Positions 12,507 through 24,656 of a stretch of DNA of 64,000 nucleotides are shown piece by piece. Under the pieces are notes generated by a model that saw only the letters and a list, made by a program, of their open reading frames with translations, did no database searches and was not told where the DNA came from. Numbering within the stretch: position 1 is the stretch's first letter; each line of letters starts with the position of its first letter. Origin of the DNA: Pyrus communis (lineage: Eukaryota > Streptophyta > Magnoliopsida > Rosales > Rosaceae). The stretch spans positions 25,051,061 through 25,115,060 of the forward strand of contig NC_084804.1 of the NCBI RefSeq assembly GCF_963583255.1, written 5' to 3'. The translations under genes and the position numbers were made by a program.

Positions 12507-12719
12507 AATAATAGGTTGCTACCTCTTTTGGTGCAGGTTCCCAATCAAATCCAAGGTGGTGAGAGAGTTCACATTGACTTTAGGAAGCTCAATGCCAAAA
12601 TCTGGGAGGATCACTATCCCCTCCCATTCATTGAGCCATACTACTATGAAGCATTTTGAGGAGCATGTAGTGGAGGATATACCCCTCCATGCCGTGGGCT
12701 CTAATGAAGCTTAAAAGGA
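12507..12719 (+). pseudogene. RT and integrase end remnants of H
   Basis: A few codons of RT (HIDFRKLNAKIWEDHYPLPFIE) are followed directly by the very end of integrase, ending LHAVGSNEA. Element C has HYAVGSHEG at the same place. A deletion has removed the roughly 2.5 kb that normally lies between them. Confidence 0.7.
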
Positions 12720-12776
12720 GGTATCGTCCGGCTGGAAGACGTTAAAGCAAGCGCTTCTTGGGAGACAACCCACGCA
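12720..12776 (+). promoter_or_regulatory. conserved post-pol motif of H
   Basis: Contains CGTCCGGCTG, AAGACGTTAAAG, AAGCGCTT and GGGAGACAACCC in that order. The same block follows the pol stop in element C and the 14-codon gag remnant in E and F, so it is kept where coding sequence is lost. Role unknown; a cis-acting RNA element is likely. Confidence 0.6.
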
Positions 12777-13632
12777 TTCAAATAAAGAAGACTTAGGAAT
12801 CTCCAACACTCCATACCTAGATTTGCGTTCCTAAACCCTACTCTTTATTGCTTTTACTTTGCCATGATTGTCATGTGTGTTAGTTGTGTTATTTGTTTGT
12901 TTGTTTGTGAGTCTATGCTTAAAACATTGAAGACAATGTTTGGTTTAAGTGTGGGGGGTTAAACAAGTTGTTTTTGCATGATTTTCGTGGGATTTTATCA
13001 CCTATCACTTCTAAAGTTGTTATTCACTATTTTTAAGTGTTTTTAGTGTGTTTTGAACTGTTTTTATGTGTCTTAAACAGAAAATCCGAAAATTTGAAAA
13101 AAAAATCAAAAAAGAGTGTTTAAAAAACCCAAAAAAGAGTTGTTTTTGTGTGTTTGTTTGTGTCTTAGGGTACCTTCCAACACAATGATGAGGATTTGGT
13201 TTTTAATGGCATGACTATTAAAGAAAGTTACAAACATGGGTGGAAGTTTGATTTACTCTTTGGTTTATGCTTAGTTATAGTTGACATTTACGAATTCACA
13301 TGTAATCACAAAAAAGAAAAAATCAGTTTTTATAACATGCTTGAAGGAAGGAACTCAAACTAACTCTACAACCCTGAGAGACTTGAGCCTAAACTTTGTT
13401 TGGAGAGTTACAAATCTGTGGATTTTTGTTTTCTAAAGTCGTTGCATGATCTCATTGTTTCTTTGCTTGGTTGCTACTTAGAATGTTTTCATCACTATGG
13501 TTCCAAATACTAGAACTCATCCCCATTTCATTCAAAGCATGATATTGAGTGCATAACATAAAACAAGATGAAGTTGTTTAGTTAAAACCAGAGCCAAAAA
13601 GCCTTACCCTTCACATATGTATTGTAGGTTAA
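12777..13632 (+). mobile_element. 3' UTR of element H, first part
   Basis: Non-coding. It contains the family 3' UTR signature AAACATTGAAGACAATGTTT followed by AAGTGTGGGGGG (about 12920-12960), and a long stretch alignable with 50100-51280 in element E. It is interrupted by the solo LTR at 13633 and resumes at 16014. Confidence 0.75.
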
Positions 13633-14433
13633 TGATAGGAGCATATTCATGCGACTTAAATGGCTTGTTCTCGTGCATTTACGTTATGTTTCTTTAGTTA
13701 TTTTAGTACTTTAAGCTATTTTCGTGTGTTTGTAGGTCCAAAGGGCTAAAGGAGCAAAAAGATGCATTTTGGAGACTTTTGGAGCACTTTTGGACTAAGG
13801 ATGGATAGCTTATGCTTAGAGCCAAAGTGTTGGACGAAATTGAAGACCTAATTGAAGACCAAAGTGTTGGAACCTTGTTCCCTTTAGTTTTAGGACATTT
13901 AAACCTTTCCTAATCCCATTCATCAACACATGCATCCACATGCATTCACCCTTTAAACCATTAAATCCACATGCTTTCCTATTCAATTAAATCAGCCACA
14001 TGCATTCATCATCATAACCTAGCTGTCATTCCACTTCATTGCACATGCATCTTCAAATAAATCAGCCATTCCACATGCATATTCAACCTAGCTGTCATTG
14101 CACATGCATTCACTCTTTAATTCACATGCATTTACTCTTTAATTCACATGCAAAACATCCCATTCCATCTCCCATCAGATTTCCATCATATTCACATGCA
14201 TTCCATCCTTTAAAACATTGCACATGCACTCCCTTTAATTAATTAAGCCACATGCACTCCCATCCATTTCATCATTGCAGCCAACACATGCTTTCACATG
14301 CATTTTCAGATTGTCCCCTTGCACATGCAGCCACATATTCATTGCACATGCAATTCCAACCCACATGCATCCTTTAATCATTCAAACATGCAGCCACATT
14401 CCCTCCTAGCTGTCATGTTCCCCCCATTTCACC

Positions 14434-14441
14434 TATAAATA
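14434..14441 (+). promoter_or_regulatory. TATA box in solo LTR
   Basis: CACCTATAAATAAG, about 800 bp into the LTR. The same context occurs in E and F. Confidence 0.55.
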
Positions 14442-14636
14442 AGCATCCATTGCATACACATTTCATTCATACACTCTTCCATATTCCAGAAATTCGTCAA
14501 AACCTCTCCACACCCTTGCATCAGCCACCAAAACACTTTTCTCCTCCATTGCAGCCACTCCAACCACTCCCCAAACCATTCACACCATCAAACTATCCTT
14601 AGACCTTGTGCTACAACGAAGAGGAAGATAAGAGGG

Positions 14637-14799
14637 CCTAAACGTTCATACAATTCAAGTTTGAGTTGTTGGAATGTTTAGGTGTTTCTTTGATTTCAAT
14701 GTTTAAATTCAATTCTCTTTGTTTTGTATGTTTGATGAATGGAAGAAAAGAGTGCTTAAACGTTCATACAATTCAAGTTTGAGTTGTTGGAATGTTTAG
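14637..14799 (+). repeat. tandem 46-nt hairpins in solo LTR
   Basis: Two copies (14637-14682 and 14754-14799) of an imperfect inverted repeat, with outer stem CCTAAAC/GTTTAGG and inner pairs TTC/GAA and ACAA/TTGT. Copy 2 has CTTAAAC, which still pairs through a G-U wobble. Confidence 0.7.
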
Positions 14800-16013
14800 G
14801 TGTTTCTTTGATTTCAATGTTATGAAGAACTAAACCCCCCTTAGCTAGGGGGTGATTCGAAATATATGTTTATACTTGCATTTTGATTTGATTACTTCTA
14901 ATTACGTTTCATAAGTTGTGAATTCAATTTGTTTAACTGTTTTATTGATAACCTATTTATGTATGTTTATTGAGAGTGCACGCTTAATTTTCATGCATGA
15001 ATATGACGCTAGAATATAAGTGAGTTTCACCTAATAGTTATGAACTTATATTCACAAGTAGTGGAGGTTGCTTATAAACAATCGCGTTAAATAAATTCTT
15101 GGCATAAGTTTCATGCAATCATAGTAACGAATGCCTCGTCAACACTTATAATTTTCATAGAGTGTAATGATTCTTGCTTGTATCTCTTCTATGCATTCAT
15201 GTTGAGGACTTGTGGGGAATGTTTTGAATTGTTGTATGCGCTAACCCATCCAATTCAATAACGTTAGGAAGATTTGAAGGTTAATTAGTGCATCACGGTT
15301 AACCCGGGGTGTTGAGTTTCATAGTTTATTGAAATGCAATTGGAAATCATTTTATTATGCAAGTATAACATGTATGGAGATGAACCCCTTAGCTAGCCTT
15401 CATTCCATTCAATTCTATCACACATTCACATTTACATTTTGCTTTTACTTACAATCTGTTCTTTTAGTTTAAATTCGTCAAAACCTAACCCCCCCCTTTA
15501 CTTTCTTGTTCTTTAGTGTTTAGACTTTGTTTAGTTTATGTTTTAAAGTGTTTTGATTCAATTTATTTCCCAAAATTCGTCCAAATTCACCAAAGTGCTC
15601 AAAACTGCCCAGAAAGTGATTTTAAGGCTGTTTTGAGTGTTTTGGGTGATGTTTGAGTCTTTTGGTTTGTTTTAGTGTTTTAAAGTTTAGTTTTGCATTC
15701 TTTGAGTATAGTATAGTGTTTTATATTGTTATTTTACGTTTGAATCAAGCCATAATCCTAAATTCGTCCAACATTGGGGTTAAGGTCAGAAACTGCCTAG
15801 TTAGTGTTTTTAGGCAGTTTTGAGTCTTTTGAACTTGTTTTGAGTCCTTTGAGTCTTTGTGAACGTTTTTAACTTTGTTTTTATGTTTTTGAGTCAAATC
15901 CAAGTGATTAACAATCCCTCCTAATCCCCGGTCCAGAACGATCCCTACTTATACTTATACTACAATTTGACGAAAAGAGGGTTTAATTTGTGTGCTTAAC
16001 TATTTTCGCATCA

Positions 16014-16926
16014 GTTAACCCCTTTGAACCTTAGTTAGCCTATTTTATTTGTTAACCACATTATCCTTAGCTAGCCTAGAATAGGATATCCATACCCTTG
16101 TTCTTAAAGGATAGTGAAGCAAGACTTAGAGGGAATTCCTTTTGATCTAAAAGTTGCATAAAAACAAGTGTGGGGGAATGTGTTTTTCGTTGGAAATCTA
16201 TGAAGGAGTACGTTTTGTGTGCCAAAGAAAAAGAATAGGGCACAAAAGAAAAAAAAAACGTGAAAAAGAAAGAAAAAAAAAAGAAGAAAAACTTGAAGAA
16301 AAGAAAGAAAAAGAGTTGAAAATAAGTGAGAATTAACTCACAAGTGTTGATTGTTGAAGAAAGGGTCCAAAAGTTTGAATCTGGCCTTAAGTGTTGTGTG
16401 AAGTTTCCCTTGGTGTTCAAAGTTGACTTCTGCATTCAAAAGTGAATTCTAAGTGTTTATTTCATTATGTTGCTTACTATTGCTTTAAGAACTTTTGTTT
16501 ATCCTTACCATTCTTTGTTAGCCAATACCTGAGCCCCATTACAAACCTTAGACTTCTATCTCGATTGTTAAGTGTTTCAATATGTGGAGTTTAAAATTGG
16601 TTTGAGTATATGGTATCCCTGGTTCTCGTGTCTAAATAATGACAATCCATTCATGAGATCATATATATTCATGTTAATAATTCCAGAAAGTGCCTTCTTT
16701 GATTATACATATATGAGCGTTAGTTTACAGGTTTACATCAATCTTCTCACATATACCTTGTGTAGGGAGTGCAGTTAGAAAATCTGTGTGAAAATAGAGA
16801 TGTATCTAGTGAGGAATTGAGGGAATTCTCTAAGGCATCTTACTACATTCAAAATGTTGTTTTGATTGATTAAATGCGAGCTAGTGAGTGGTGACTATGG
16901 TTAAGTATATGCTCGAGGGTAGGGAT
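16014..16926 (+). mobile_element. 3' UTR of element H, second part
   Basis: Continues H after the solo LTR. It has a purine-rich tract (AAAGAAAAAG-type, 16225-16320) shared with E at 51480 and with D, then sequence down to a degenerate GCTCGAGGGTAGGGAT just before the LTR start. Compared with E, two stretches near the polypurine tract are deleted. The small frames here are not conserved. Confidence 0.7.
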
Positions 16927-16937
16927 TGATAGGAGCA
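16927..16937 (+). mobile_element. first 11 bp of the H 3' LTR
   Basis: TGATAGGAGCA, interrupted by element C. The same LTR resumes at 34306 with AGCATATTTAGG; the repeated AGCA (16934-16937 and 34306-34309) is the target-site duplication of C. Confidence 0.78.
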
Positions 16938-17440
16938 TGATAGGAGCATATTCATGCGACTTAATTAGCTTGTTCTCGTGCATTTATGTTGTGTTTTCTT
17001 AGCTATTTTTGTGTTTAAAGTCACTTTTGTGCATTTTCAGATATAAGGCCAAAGTGTGCAAGAAGATGCAAATTGGAGTCTTTTGGAGCAAATGAGGAAT
17101 GAATGAGTTGAAGACTTGAAGAAATGATGAATTCCTACTCCAACGATGAATTCCTACCAAAACGAGGATTCCTACTCAAACAAGGATTCCTACTTGAAGT
17201 AGGAAAGTTAACCCTAGGTTTCCCGTTTTGGTAAACTTTCCTAATCTTAAACGTCCGTATTTTCTAGCCACTTTGAAGGCGTTGTAGGCACTTTAGCACA
17301 CAAAACGAAGGCCCTAGGCTTCTTAAACACCCTTGTCGTGCCCTTTTCTCTTCTCCCCTTCCCTTGCCATGCAAGGGGGGGTATTTAGGTCCATTGTCAT
17401 TCACTTAAACCCTATTTCCCTCTCCTAACCTAACCCTAGC
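16938..17440 (+). mobile_element. 5' LTR of C, part 1
   Basis: TGATAGGAGCATATTCATGC start, closely related to the 5' part of A's LTR. It is cut at 17440 by element T and resumes at 26924. Confidence 0.85.
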
Positions 17441-17557
17441 TGTGACATCCCGTCCCGGGGTTATTTAAAACGCACGTGTGAAATTACCTTATTGCCCCCT
17501 AGTTCGTTTTTGTCACGTTGTGGGTTGTTTTGTGTGGTGTGGCGGGTGTTGGACCAC

Positions 17558-17650
17558 ACACACACACTCACACACACTGACTCACTCTCCCTCTCCCTGC
17601 TGTCTCTGTCCCGTGTCTCTCTCTCTCCCTTTCTTCTTCTTCTTCCTCTT
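17558..17650 (+). repeat. CA/CT/TTC-rich microsatellite tract in T LTR
   Basis: Runs of ACACAC, then CTCTCTCC, then TTCTTCTTC. The same tract lies at 24774-24866 in the 3' LTR. Confidence 0.8.
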
Positions 17651-18149
17651 CTTTCTTCGACGTACGGACAAGCACCAAAACCACCAAAACCATCACGGAT
17701 CGAGGGAACCAACCACACCATTTGACTCGGGAGGTCGAGGCGAGCACAGCCATACCATTTTCAGGTGAGGAATCCTTGGTTTTCACGTCGATTCAACAAT
17801 GGCCGAAATTTTCACTGTTCATGCAAACCTAATCTAGCTTGTTTTAGGAGATTCTAAGCTTGTAGTTGTGTTTGTGAGGTTCCCAGGAGCTTGGGAGTAG
17901 TTCGTTGGACGAGTTTTGACGTCGGGAAGGCTAGGTTCGAAGTTGGCCGAACTTGGATCGTTGTTGCAGGTGAGATTCCATGGTTTTTAGGCCTTAAAAC
18001 TAGTCTATCGTGATTCTACTAGTCCTAAGCTTCACTTTGGTATAAAAATCGTGAAAAATGGTTGAAAAACGAAGGAGAAAACACGGTTGGAAGTTTTCCC
18101 AGTTTTCCGGTGCCGTCGCCGGCGCCGGCGTCTCGCCGGAGAAGAAAGG

Positions 18150-18245
18150 GGAATATTCCGTCAAGTTTGACGGAATATTCCTAACGGGAGTGACGGTATC
18201 CGGTTAGATTTGACGGAATATTCCGTCAGTTTAACGGAATATTCC
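18150..18245 (+). repeat. GACGGAATATTCCGTC palindrome cluster
   Basis: A 15-bp perfect inverted repeat with a 2-nt centre at 18150-18181, then the 18-bp palindrome TGACGGAATATTCCGTCA at 18211-18228, then a further half-site GGAATATTCCTGACGG. Copied at 25366-25461. Confidence 0.85.
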
Positions 18246-18941
18246 TGACGGCGTCTGTTGACACCGTCAGTGTGCCTGGCACGTGGCCGCGCGTGGGGGG
18301 CGCGTAGGTCCGTGCCTGTGCTGGCGCGTGGGGGCGCGTGCGGGGTCCAAAATTTTTTCTAAAAATATGGTTGTGACCCTGAGGTTGTGTAGAGCACGTG
18401 GGTATATTCATTTGTCCATTTTGAGCAATGTTTGAGAAGTTATTACGAGAAACGGGTTATGTGCTTTAAAGTTAACGTTTTTATAGTTGTTTCGCATTTA
18501 GGTGACACGTACCCAGAGGACGAGCGTGCACACGCGAGGCAGGGGGGCTACGACCCTTCTACATACCAGTGAGTGGGCTTTTGTTTTCCGTATATACCTA
18601 TATACATTTATATTCCCAGAATTTGAGTAAAAAGGGTTATTTACATTATGCCATGCACTTTATTATTATCGTCTATGCATCATTGCATGCATTATTTGTG
18701 GCATACATATACACATGCATATGTCATATATATTTATATGTGGGTGCTGTGGAGGCATAGGTAAGTGCCAGGTAAGCGTTAATTAACGATTTCATTAATT
18801 AGTGGTTAGAGATGCTTAGAGAGCTCATAACCTGCACCCCCGGTGTTAGTGCTCCCGCCCAGAGTAGGGCACAGTCCTTCACGTGTTGTTCACCTCCCGC
18901 ACCATACGCTCAGCTTGGATCCAAGCTAGGTGCATAGGCCT

Positions 18942-19162
18942 GTCGTACAGACCACAATAGGTGGTTCCGACTCGTAGGTGACCCGCGATTATTCGCACAG
19001 CCTTCACGTGATCGTAGCACTAGAGCGTATATATATGTTACACCCAGGCTTGTCGTACAGACCACTTTAGGTGGTTCCGACTCGTGGGCAGGTTTAGATA
19101 TCGAGAGTGAGATTTGAGCTCTAGATGCAGCCGTACAGGTCACGTTAGGTGACTCCGGCTGC
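18942..19162 (+). ncRNA. three covarying hairpins in T LTR
   Basis: Hairpins at 18942-18971, 19052-19081 and 19127-19162 share one plan: outer stem, TACAG bulge, 5-bp inner stem, 4-5 nt loop, inner stem, TC, outer stem. The first two use GTCG/CGAC and ACCAC/GTGGT. The third uses GCAGCCG/CGGCTGC and GTCAC/GTGAC. Both sides change together, which supports a structure. It is called an RNA structure tentatively; a DNA role is possible. Copies lie at 26158-26378. Confidence 0.5.
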
Positions 19163-19704
19163 CAGATTACATGATATTGATATGGTTATACCTGGGCACT
19201 TGCATATCACTTTGAGATTGTGGCATGGCATATCTTGAGCATGTTTGGTATACCCTTGAGCATGTTTTGCATGTTTACACATACGTATATATGTTTATTT
19301 TCTGGGAAGTATACAGGTTTTACGGCGAGGGGTTAGAAAGTATTTTGTAAATGGTTTTAGAAAGAATTGTTTTTGCCCACTCACGCTTTTGTTTTGCGCC
19401 CCTCCAGGTTCTAGTTGCTTAGCCGTTGCGGTGGTTTCCCTTGTGAGCTGTTCGGCGTTCTGACAGACACTCCACATTGTAGGGTCGCCTTCGGGCGTAC
19501 TACTGTTGTCGTTTTATTTGGACTGCTATAGACCTGCTCTGAATTTGTATCGCACTAACTAGCACTTATTCTAGTACTTGTATGCTAGTTTTTTTAATTA
19601 TACGTACTTTTATATTACTACTTACTAGCTTCCGCACGTGCACATGGCTACGTCACCTCTGTGTGACGGCCAGCACGCTCCGATCTCGGTCGGGGTGTGT
19701 CAGT

Positions 19705-19716
19705 TTGGTATCAGAG
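19705..19716 (+). promoter_or_regulatory. primer-binding site of T (tRNA-iMet)
   Basis: TGGTATCAGAGC, two bases after the 5' LTR. It complements the 3' end of initiator methionine tRNA, the usual primer for chromoviruses. Confidence 0.92.
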
Positions 19717-19781
19717 CCTAGGTTTGGCAGTCCTGTGTCCTTGTGAGTATTCTAATAATTTTGGTGTCTTCTGTCAGAACT

Positions 19782-22700
19782 ATGCCGCCTCGTCGGGAAC
19801 CCCGTCGCTCTTCTGAGCCTATGTTCCCCGATATTACTCAGTTGGGGGAAGCTTTTGCTACAGCCCTTCAGGCAGTGATGCGCCCTCCCCAGAGGACTCC
19901 TCTGGAGACTATGTACAACTTGAAGTTGGATAAGTTTAAGGGCAGTGAGGGACCCGAGAGCGCAGAGCGCTGGCTAGAACACATAGAGAAGACTTTCCGG
20001 GTGCTGCATAATCAGGGGAACTTGCCTATGGAGAGGTGGGTCGAGACGACCGCTTGGTTTCTAGATACGGAGTCGGCAGCTTGGTGGGAGCAGGAGCTCC
20101 GTAGGTTGACTCCGGATCAGAGGATTGATTGGAACGTGTTTACGGGGTTGTTTAGGAGAAGATATGTACCCCCTGAGTACATTGACCGTAAGAAGCAGGA
20201 GTTTTCCGAACTGAAACAGCGGAAGATGTCAGCGAATGAGTACTACCGTAAGTTTACGGACTTGTCCCGTTATCACCCTGATGTCGCTGGTAATCCGGCG
20301 GAGATGCTCCGTCTTTTCCGTCTGGGCACCAGGAAGAAGTGGCGTTCTATGGCGTCTACGGTCCACAGCGAGACTTATCGGGACTTCTATGAGATACTGT
20401 TGAGGATCGAGGATTCCGAGAATATGTCGAGCGATACGGATGAAGAGAAGGACGGTAACCAGAAGAAAGATGACAAAGGCAAAGGTCAGGCATCGCTCGG
20501 GCCCCGACAGACTCAGAACTTCAAGAGAGGTGGAGCTAGTTCTAGTTCTTCGAGTGGTGGCTTCAGTGCCACTGGGCAGGGTCGTGGAGGTAGATTTTCT
20601 GGTGGCGCTAGAGGCCAGAGGCAGGGCGATGGTGGGCGAGGCAGAGCCCCTATTTGCCGCAGGTGTAACAACCGACATTTCGGTGAGTGTAGACGTGGTA
20701 GCAACGGTTGTTTCACATGTGGACAGGTGGGACATAGAGCGGCAAATTGTCCCCAGGGTCAGCAGCAGCAGAAACCACAGCAGACCTTTATGCCACCGCC
20801 TGCACCACTCCAGCAGATCCAGGGTCCTAGTAGTTACGGCCAGACGGGTCGAGGTGGTGTTTACCACTATCAGGGTGATGCTGTCCCTTATGCTCCGGGG
20901 CAGTATCAGTACCCTCAGGATTTCTATTCCCAGGGCGGCTATCCCCAGTATTCGGGCGGCTATATGCCGTATCCTCCAGCCCCAGCAGGTGGTTCACAGT
21001 GGTATCAGGGAGGACAGTATCAGCAGGGGGAGATTGCCACTAGCAGTGCAGGATCTTCGAGACAGTCAGGCCAGCCCAGTCAGGGGCGTGGTGCTCAGGG
21101 ACGCGGTGTTCAGGCGAGCCGAGGCCGCGGTGGGCGTCAGCAGGGACAGGGGCGTCTTCACAATATTTCTCTGCAGGACGCTCAGAACAACCCAAACTTG
21201 ATTATGGGTACGTTGAACATTCTTGGTTGTTTTGCTAGAATCTTAATTGATTGTGGAGCTACACATTCCGTAATTTCTCATACATTTGCTCAAGCGACGC
21301 AACCTCGCCCCACACCCCTAGGGTATGATTTAGAGTTTGTTATGCCTAGGGGAGAGAGTTGCGTTGTAGATTGTGTGTACCCGGGGTGTCCAGTGATCGT
21401 AGAGGGTGTTGCTTTGTCAGCCGATCTTATCCCGTTAGATATTGTGGACTTTGATGTGATTCTGGGCACGGATTGGTTGCACTTCTATCGTGCCAACATT
21501 GACTGTTATGGGAAAGTGGTTACGTTTCACCGACCTGGACTACCTGTGGTTACCTTCGTGGGTGAGCAGAGTGGGGTGAGATATGGCGTTATTTCGGCGC
21601 TACGAGCGAAAAAGTTGTTAACTAAGGGTTGTCAGGGGTATCTGGCTCATGTGGTGCTGGATGAGGTTGTTACTGGCAGAATAGAGGATGTGAGAGTGGT
21701 CAGACACTTCCCTGATGTATTTCCTGAGGATTTACCTGGGTTACCCCCAGATCGAGACGTAGAGTTCACCATTGAGTTGATTCCAGGTACCAATCCTATT
21801 TCTCTAACTCCTTATCGTATGGCTCCTGCGGAGTTAAGGGAATTGAAAGTTCAGCTGCAAGAGTTAGTAGATAAGGGATTTATCCAGCCTAGTACTTCGC
21901 CTTGGGGTGCTCCAGTGTTGTTTGTGAGGAAGAAGGATGGAACTTTGAGACTGTGCATCGACTACAGGCAACTCAATCGGGTGACGATTAAAAACCGTTA
22001 TCCATTGCCTCGTATCGATGATTTGTTCGATCAGCTGAGAGGTGCTTGCGTGTTCTCTAAGATAGACTTGAGGTCTGGTTACTATCAGCTGAAAATCAGT
22101 AGGGATGATGTCCCTAAGACGGCGTTCAGGACTCGTTACGGTCATTACGAGTTTCTGGTTATGCCATTTGGGTTGACGAATGCACCAGCCGCCTTTATGG
22201 ATTTGATGAACCGAGTATTCCAGCCTTACTTGGATAGATTTGTCATTGTTTTCATTGACGATATTCTGGTGTATTCTAAGTCGAAAGCGGAGCATGTTCG
22301 ACATCTTACTTTGGTGTTGAAAAGGTTGAGGGAACACCAGTTATATGCTAAGTTTAGCAAGTGCCAGTTCTGGTTAGACCAAGTTGCGTTCTTGGGGCAC
22401 GTCATTTCTGCTCAGGGTATTTTGGTTGACCCTCAGAAGGTTGCAGCGGTAGAGAGTTGGGAGCAACCGCGAACCGTCACCGAAGTGAGAAGTTTCCTTG
22501 GTTTGGCAGGGTATTATCGGAGGTTCGTTAAGGATTTTTCGGTGATTGCCTTGCCGTTGACGAGGTTAACGAGGAAGGATGTTAAATTTGAGTGGGATGA
22601 TAGGTGTGAGCAGAGTTTCCAACGGTTGAAGCATTGTCTCACTCATGCACCTGTTTTGGCACTCCCAGACGATAGTGGTGATTTCGAGGTTTACAGCGAT

Positions 22701-24599
22701 GCTTCCTTGAATGGTTTGGGATGTGTATTGATGCAGCATGGTAGGGTGATTGCTTATGCTTCGCGGCAGTTGAAACCTCATGAGAGGAATTACCCTACAC
22801 ATGATTTGGAGTTGGCCGCTATCATTTTTGCGTTAAAGTTATGGAGGCACTATCTTTACGGAGAAAAGTGCAGGATCTTTACGGATCACAAGAGTCTCCA
22901 GTATCTCTTTACTCAGAAGGAACTCAATCTTCGTCAGCGGAGGTGGTTGGAGTTGCTCAGCGATTACGATTGCACGATTGATTATCATCCTGGTCGTGCG
23001 AACGTAGTGGCTGATGCACTTAGCAGGAAGTCACAGGGCCGTATTAATGCGTTGTACGCTAGTCGTGCTCCTCTTTTGGTGGACTTGCGTACTACGGGGG
23101 TAAGGCTAGAAGCCGAAGATCGAGATGTGGCATTACTTGCTAATTTCCAAGTTAGGCCGATACTTGTTGATCGGGTGCTTGAAGCCCAAGTAGCTGATCA
23201 GGAGACTCAAGAACTTATTCAAGCTCGAGAGCAAGGAAGGAGGCGAGACCTCAGAGTTCGTGATTCGGATGGCATGTTGATGTTAGAAGGTAGAATGTTC
23301 GTGCCTAAGAGTGTGGAGTTGAAGAAAGAAATTCTCGATGAAGCACATATCTCGGCTTATGCCATGCACCCAGGAGCTACTAAAATGTATCATACCATTC
23401 GACCGTTTTATTATTGGCCGGGTATGAAGAGGGAGATAGCCGAGTATGTGAGCAGGTGTGCTGTTTGTCAGCAAGTTAAAGCAGAAAGGAAGAAGCCGTT
23501 TGGATTGTTGCAGCCGCTTCCCGTTCCAGAGTGGAAATGGGAAAATATCACCATGGACTTTGTGTACAAACTCCCGCGTACACATAATGGCTTTGACGGC
23601 ATCTGGGTGATCGTTGATCGACTCACTAAGTCGGCTCATTTTATTCCAGTGAGAGAGAAGTATTCTTTGAGCCGTTTAGCTGAGTTGTTCATCTCAAAGG
23701 TGGTGAAGTATCATGGTGTTCCAGTGAGTATTGTCTCGGATCGTGATCCACGATTTACATCGAAGTTTTGGGTAGCTTTCCAGGAAGCTTTGGGCACGAG
23801 ATTACTTTATAGTACGGCATATCATCCACAGACCGACGGGCAGTCAGAGAGAACTATTCAGACCTTGGAGGATATGCTGCGAGCTTCGGTGTTGCAGTTT
23901 GGTGACGCTTGGCACCAAAGATTGGATTTGATGGAATTTGCTTACAACAACAGTTTTCATTCGAGCATTGGCATGGCGCCATTTGAGGCCTTGTATGGCA
24001 GAGCTTGTCGCACACCGTTATGTTGGTCAGAGGTTGGAGAAAGAGTTTTAGTGGGTCCAGAGATTGTCGAGGAGACTACTCAGAATGTTCAGGTGATTAA
24101 GTCTAACCTGAAAGCAGCTCAGGACAGGCAGAAGAGTCTAGCGGATCGGCGTGCTACGGACAGAACATATGAGGTCGGAGATTGGGTATTTCTGAAGCTT
24201 TCACCGTGGAGAGGTGTTGTGCGGTTCGGAAAGAAAGGGAAGTTGAGTCCCAGGTACATCGGACCATACGTGGTCACAGAACGAGTTGGTGAGGTAGCTT
24301 ACAGGTTGGAGTTGCCTCCGGAGTTGGCTAGAGTGCATAATGTTTTTCACGTGTCTATGCTCCGACACTATGTTGCTGATCCATCTCACGTGATACCTCC
24401 TCAACCGCTTGAGATTAACCCAGATCTGACGTATGATGAGGAACCGGTGACGATCATTGATTGGAAAGAGAAGGTTCTGAGGAACAAGACAGTGAATTTA
24501 GTGAATGTTCTGTGGAGAAATCATTCAGTAGAGGAAGCTACGTGGGAGACAGAAGACCGGATGAGGGATTTGTATCCTCGTTTGTTCTTTGGCCACTAG
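19782..24599 (+). CDS. gag-pol: Gag-Pol polyprotein of Tekay-type chromovirus
   Basis: A single intact frame. I choose the ATG at 19782 (protein starts MPPRREPRR, 1605 aa) because this matches the usual Tekay gag start; an in-frame ATG at 19743 would add 13 residues. Order: gag domain (about 60-230), a degenerate CX2CX3HX3C and a CX2CX4HX4C zinc knuckle (310-323), then protease with active-site D490 in DCGAT. RT carries FIDD at 824-827. RNase H spans about 960-1090. Integrase has an HHCC finger (about 1188-1228) and a D1259, D1320, E1356 triad. A C-terminal chromodomain (about 1550-1600, with [11 protein letters not shown] and ATWE) is thought to guide insertion into heterochromatin. No stops or frameshifts are visible. 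It sits between PBS and polypurine tract, so it looks mobile-competent. Confidence 0.95.
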   Translation: MPPRREPRRSSEPMFPDITQLGEAFATALQAVMRPPQRTPLETMYNLKLDKFKGSEGPESAERWLEHIEKTFRVLHNQGNLPMERWVETTAWFLDTESAAWWEQELRRLTPDQRIDWNVFTGLFRRRYVPPEYIDRKKQEFSELKQRKMSANEYYRKFTDLSRYHPDVAGNPAEMLRLFRLGTRKKWRSMASTVHSETYRDFYEILLRIEDSENMSSDTDEEKDGNQKKDDKGKGQASLGPRQTQNFKRGGASSSSSSGGFSATGQGRGGRFSGGARGQRQGDGGRGRAPICRRCNNRHFGECRRGSNGCFTCGQVGHRAANCPQGQQQQKPQQTFMPPPAPLQQIQGPSSYGQTGRGGVYHYQGDAVPYAPGQYQYPQDFYSQGGYPQYSGGYMPYPPAPAGGSQWYQGGQYQQGEIATSSAGSSRQSGQPSQGRGAQGRGVQASRGRGGRQQGQGRLHNISLQDAQNNPNLIMGTLNILGCFARILIDCGATHSVISHTFAQATQPRPTPLGYDLEFVMPRGESCVVDCVYPGCPVIVEGVALSADLIPLDIVDFDVILGTDWLHFYRANIDCYGKVVTFHRPGLPVVTFVGEQSGVRYGVISALRAKKLLTKGCQGYLAHVVLDEVVTGRIEDVRVVRHFPDVFPEDLPGLPPDRDVEFTIELIPGTNPISLTPYRMAPAELRELKVQLQELVDKGFIQPSTSPWGAPVLFVRKKDGTLRLCIDYRQLNRVTIKNRYPLPRIDDLFDQLRGACVFSKIDLRSGYYQLKISRDDVPKTAFRTRYGHYEFLVMPFGLTNAPAAFMDLMNRVFQPYLDRFVIVFIDDILVYSKSKAEHVRHLTLVLKRLREHQLYAKFSKCQFWLDQVAFLGHVISAQGILVDPQKVAAVESWEQPRTVTEVRSFLGLAGYYRRFVKDFSVIALPLTRLTRKDVKFEWDDRCEQSFQRLKHCLTHAPVLALPDDSGDFEVYSDASLNGLGCVLMQHGRVIAYASRQLKPHERNYPTHDLELAAIIFALKLWRHYLYGEKCRIFTDHKSLQYLFTQKELNLRQRRWLELLSDYDCTIDYHPGRANVVADALSRKSQGRINALYASRAPLLVDLRTTGVRLEAEDRDVALLANFQVRPILVDRVLEAQVADQETQELIQAREQGRRRDLRVRDSDGMLMLEGRMFVPKSVELKKEILDEAHISAYAMHPGATKMYHTIRPFYYWPGMKREIAEYVSRCAVCQQVKAERKKPFGLLQPLPVPEWKWENITMDFVYKLPRTHNGFDGIWVIVDRLTKSAHFIPVREKYSLSRLAELFISKVVKYHGVPVSIVSDRDPRFTSKFWVAFQEALGTRLLYSTAYHPQTDGQSERTIQTLEDMLRASVLQFGDAWHQRLDLMEFAYNNSFHSSIGMAPFEALYGRACRTPLCWSEVGERVLVGPEIVEETTQNVQVIKSNLKAAQDRQKSLADRRATDRTYEVGDWVFLKLSPWRGVVRFGKKGKLSPRYIGPYVVTERVGEVAYRLELPPELARVHNVFHVSMLRHYVADPSHVIPPQPLEINPDLTYDEEPVTIIDWKEKVLRNKTVNLVNVLWRNHSVEEATWETEDRMRDLYPRLFFGH

Positions 24600-24643
24600 G
24601 GGCTGCTGCTTGGTTGTTTTGAATTTCGGGACGAAATTCTTTT

Positions 24644-24655
24644 AAGGCGGGAAGG
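24644..24655 (+). promoter_or_regulatory. polypurine tract of T
   Basis: AAGGCGGGAAGG one base before the 3' LTR, after the conserved TTTCGGGACGAAATT. It primes plus-strand DNA synthesis. Confidence 0.85.
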
Positions 24656-24656
24656 T

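Larger units (their letters stand above)
13628..16018 (+). mobile_element. solo LTR with target duplication GTTAA
   Basis: A complete LTR (13633-16013, TGATAGGAGC to CGCATCA, 2381 bp) is flanked by GTTAA at 13628-13632 and 16014-16018. Removing it and one GTTAA restores the H 3' UTR in register with 51275-51285 of element E. No internal region remains, so this is a product of LTR-LTR recombination. Confidence 0.92.
17441..19702 (+). mobile_element. 5' LTR of T
   Basis: TGTGACATCCCG to GGGGTGTGTCA. It contains a CA/CT-rich tract (17560-17650), a cluster of GACGGAATATTCCGTC palindromes (18150-18245) and three structured hairpins (18942-19162). Short ORFs on either strand, duplicated in the 3' LTR, are shadows of low-complexity sequence. 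Confidence 0.95.

Noticed and set aside
12777..13632. Env-like ORF after pol
   Set aside because: Some Athila elements have one. I looked after pol in H and C and in the 3' UTRs of D, E and F and found no open frame with a signal peptide or membrane segment.
17461..17786. ORFs on both strands in the Tekay LTR
   Set aside because: They come from CA/CT/TTC microsatellite sequence and are duplicated because the LTR is duplicated.
20229..20867. Minus-strand 212-codon ORF and a plus-frame 253-codon ORF inside Tekay gag
   Set aside because: Shadows of the real gag-pol frame, which carries the recognisable domains.
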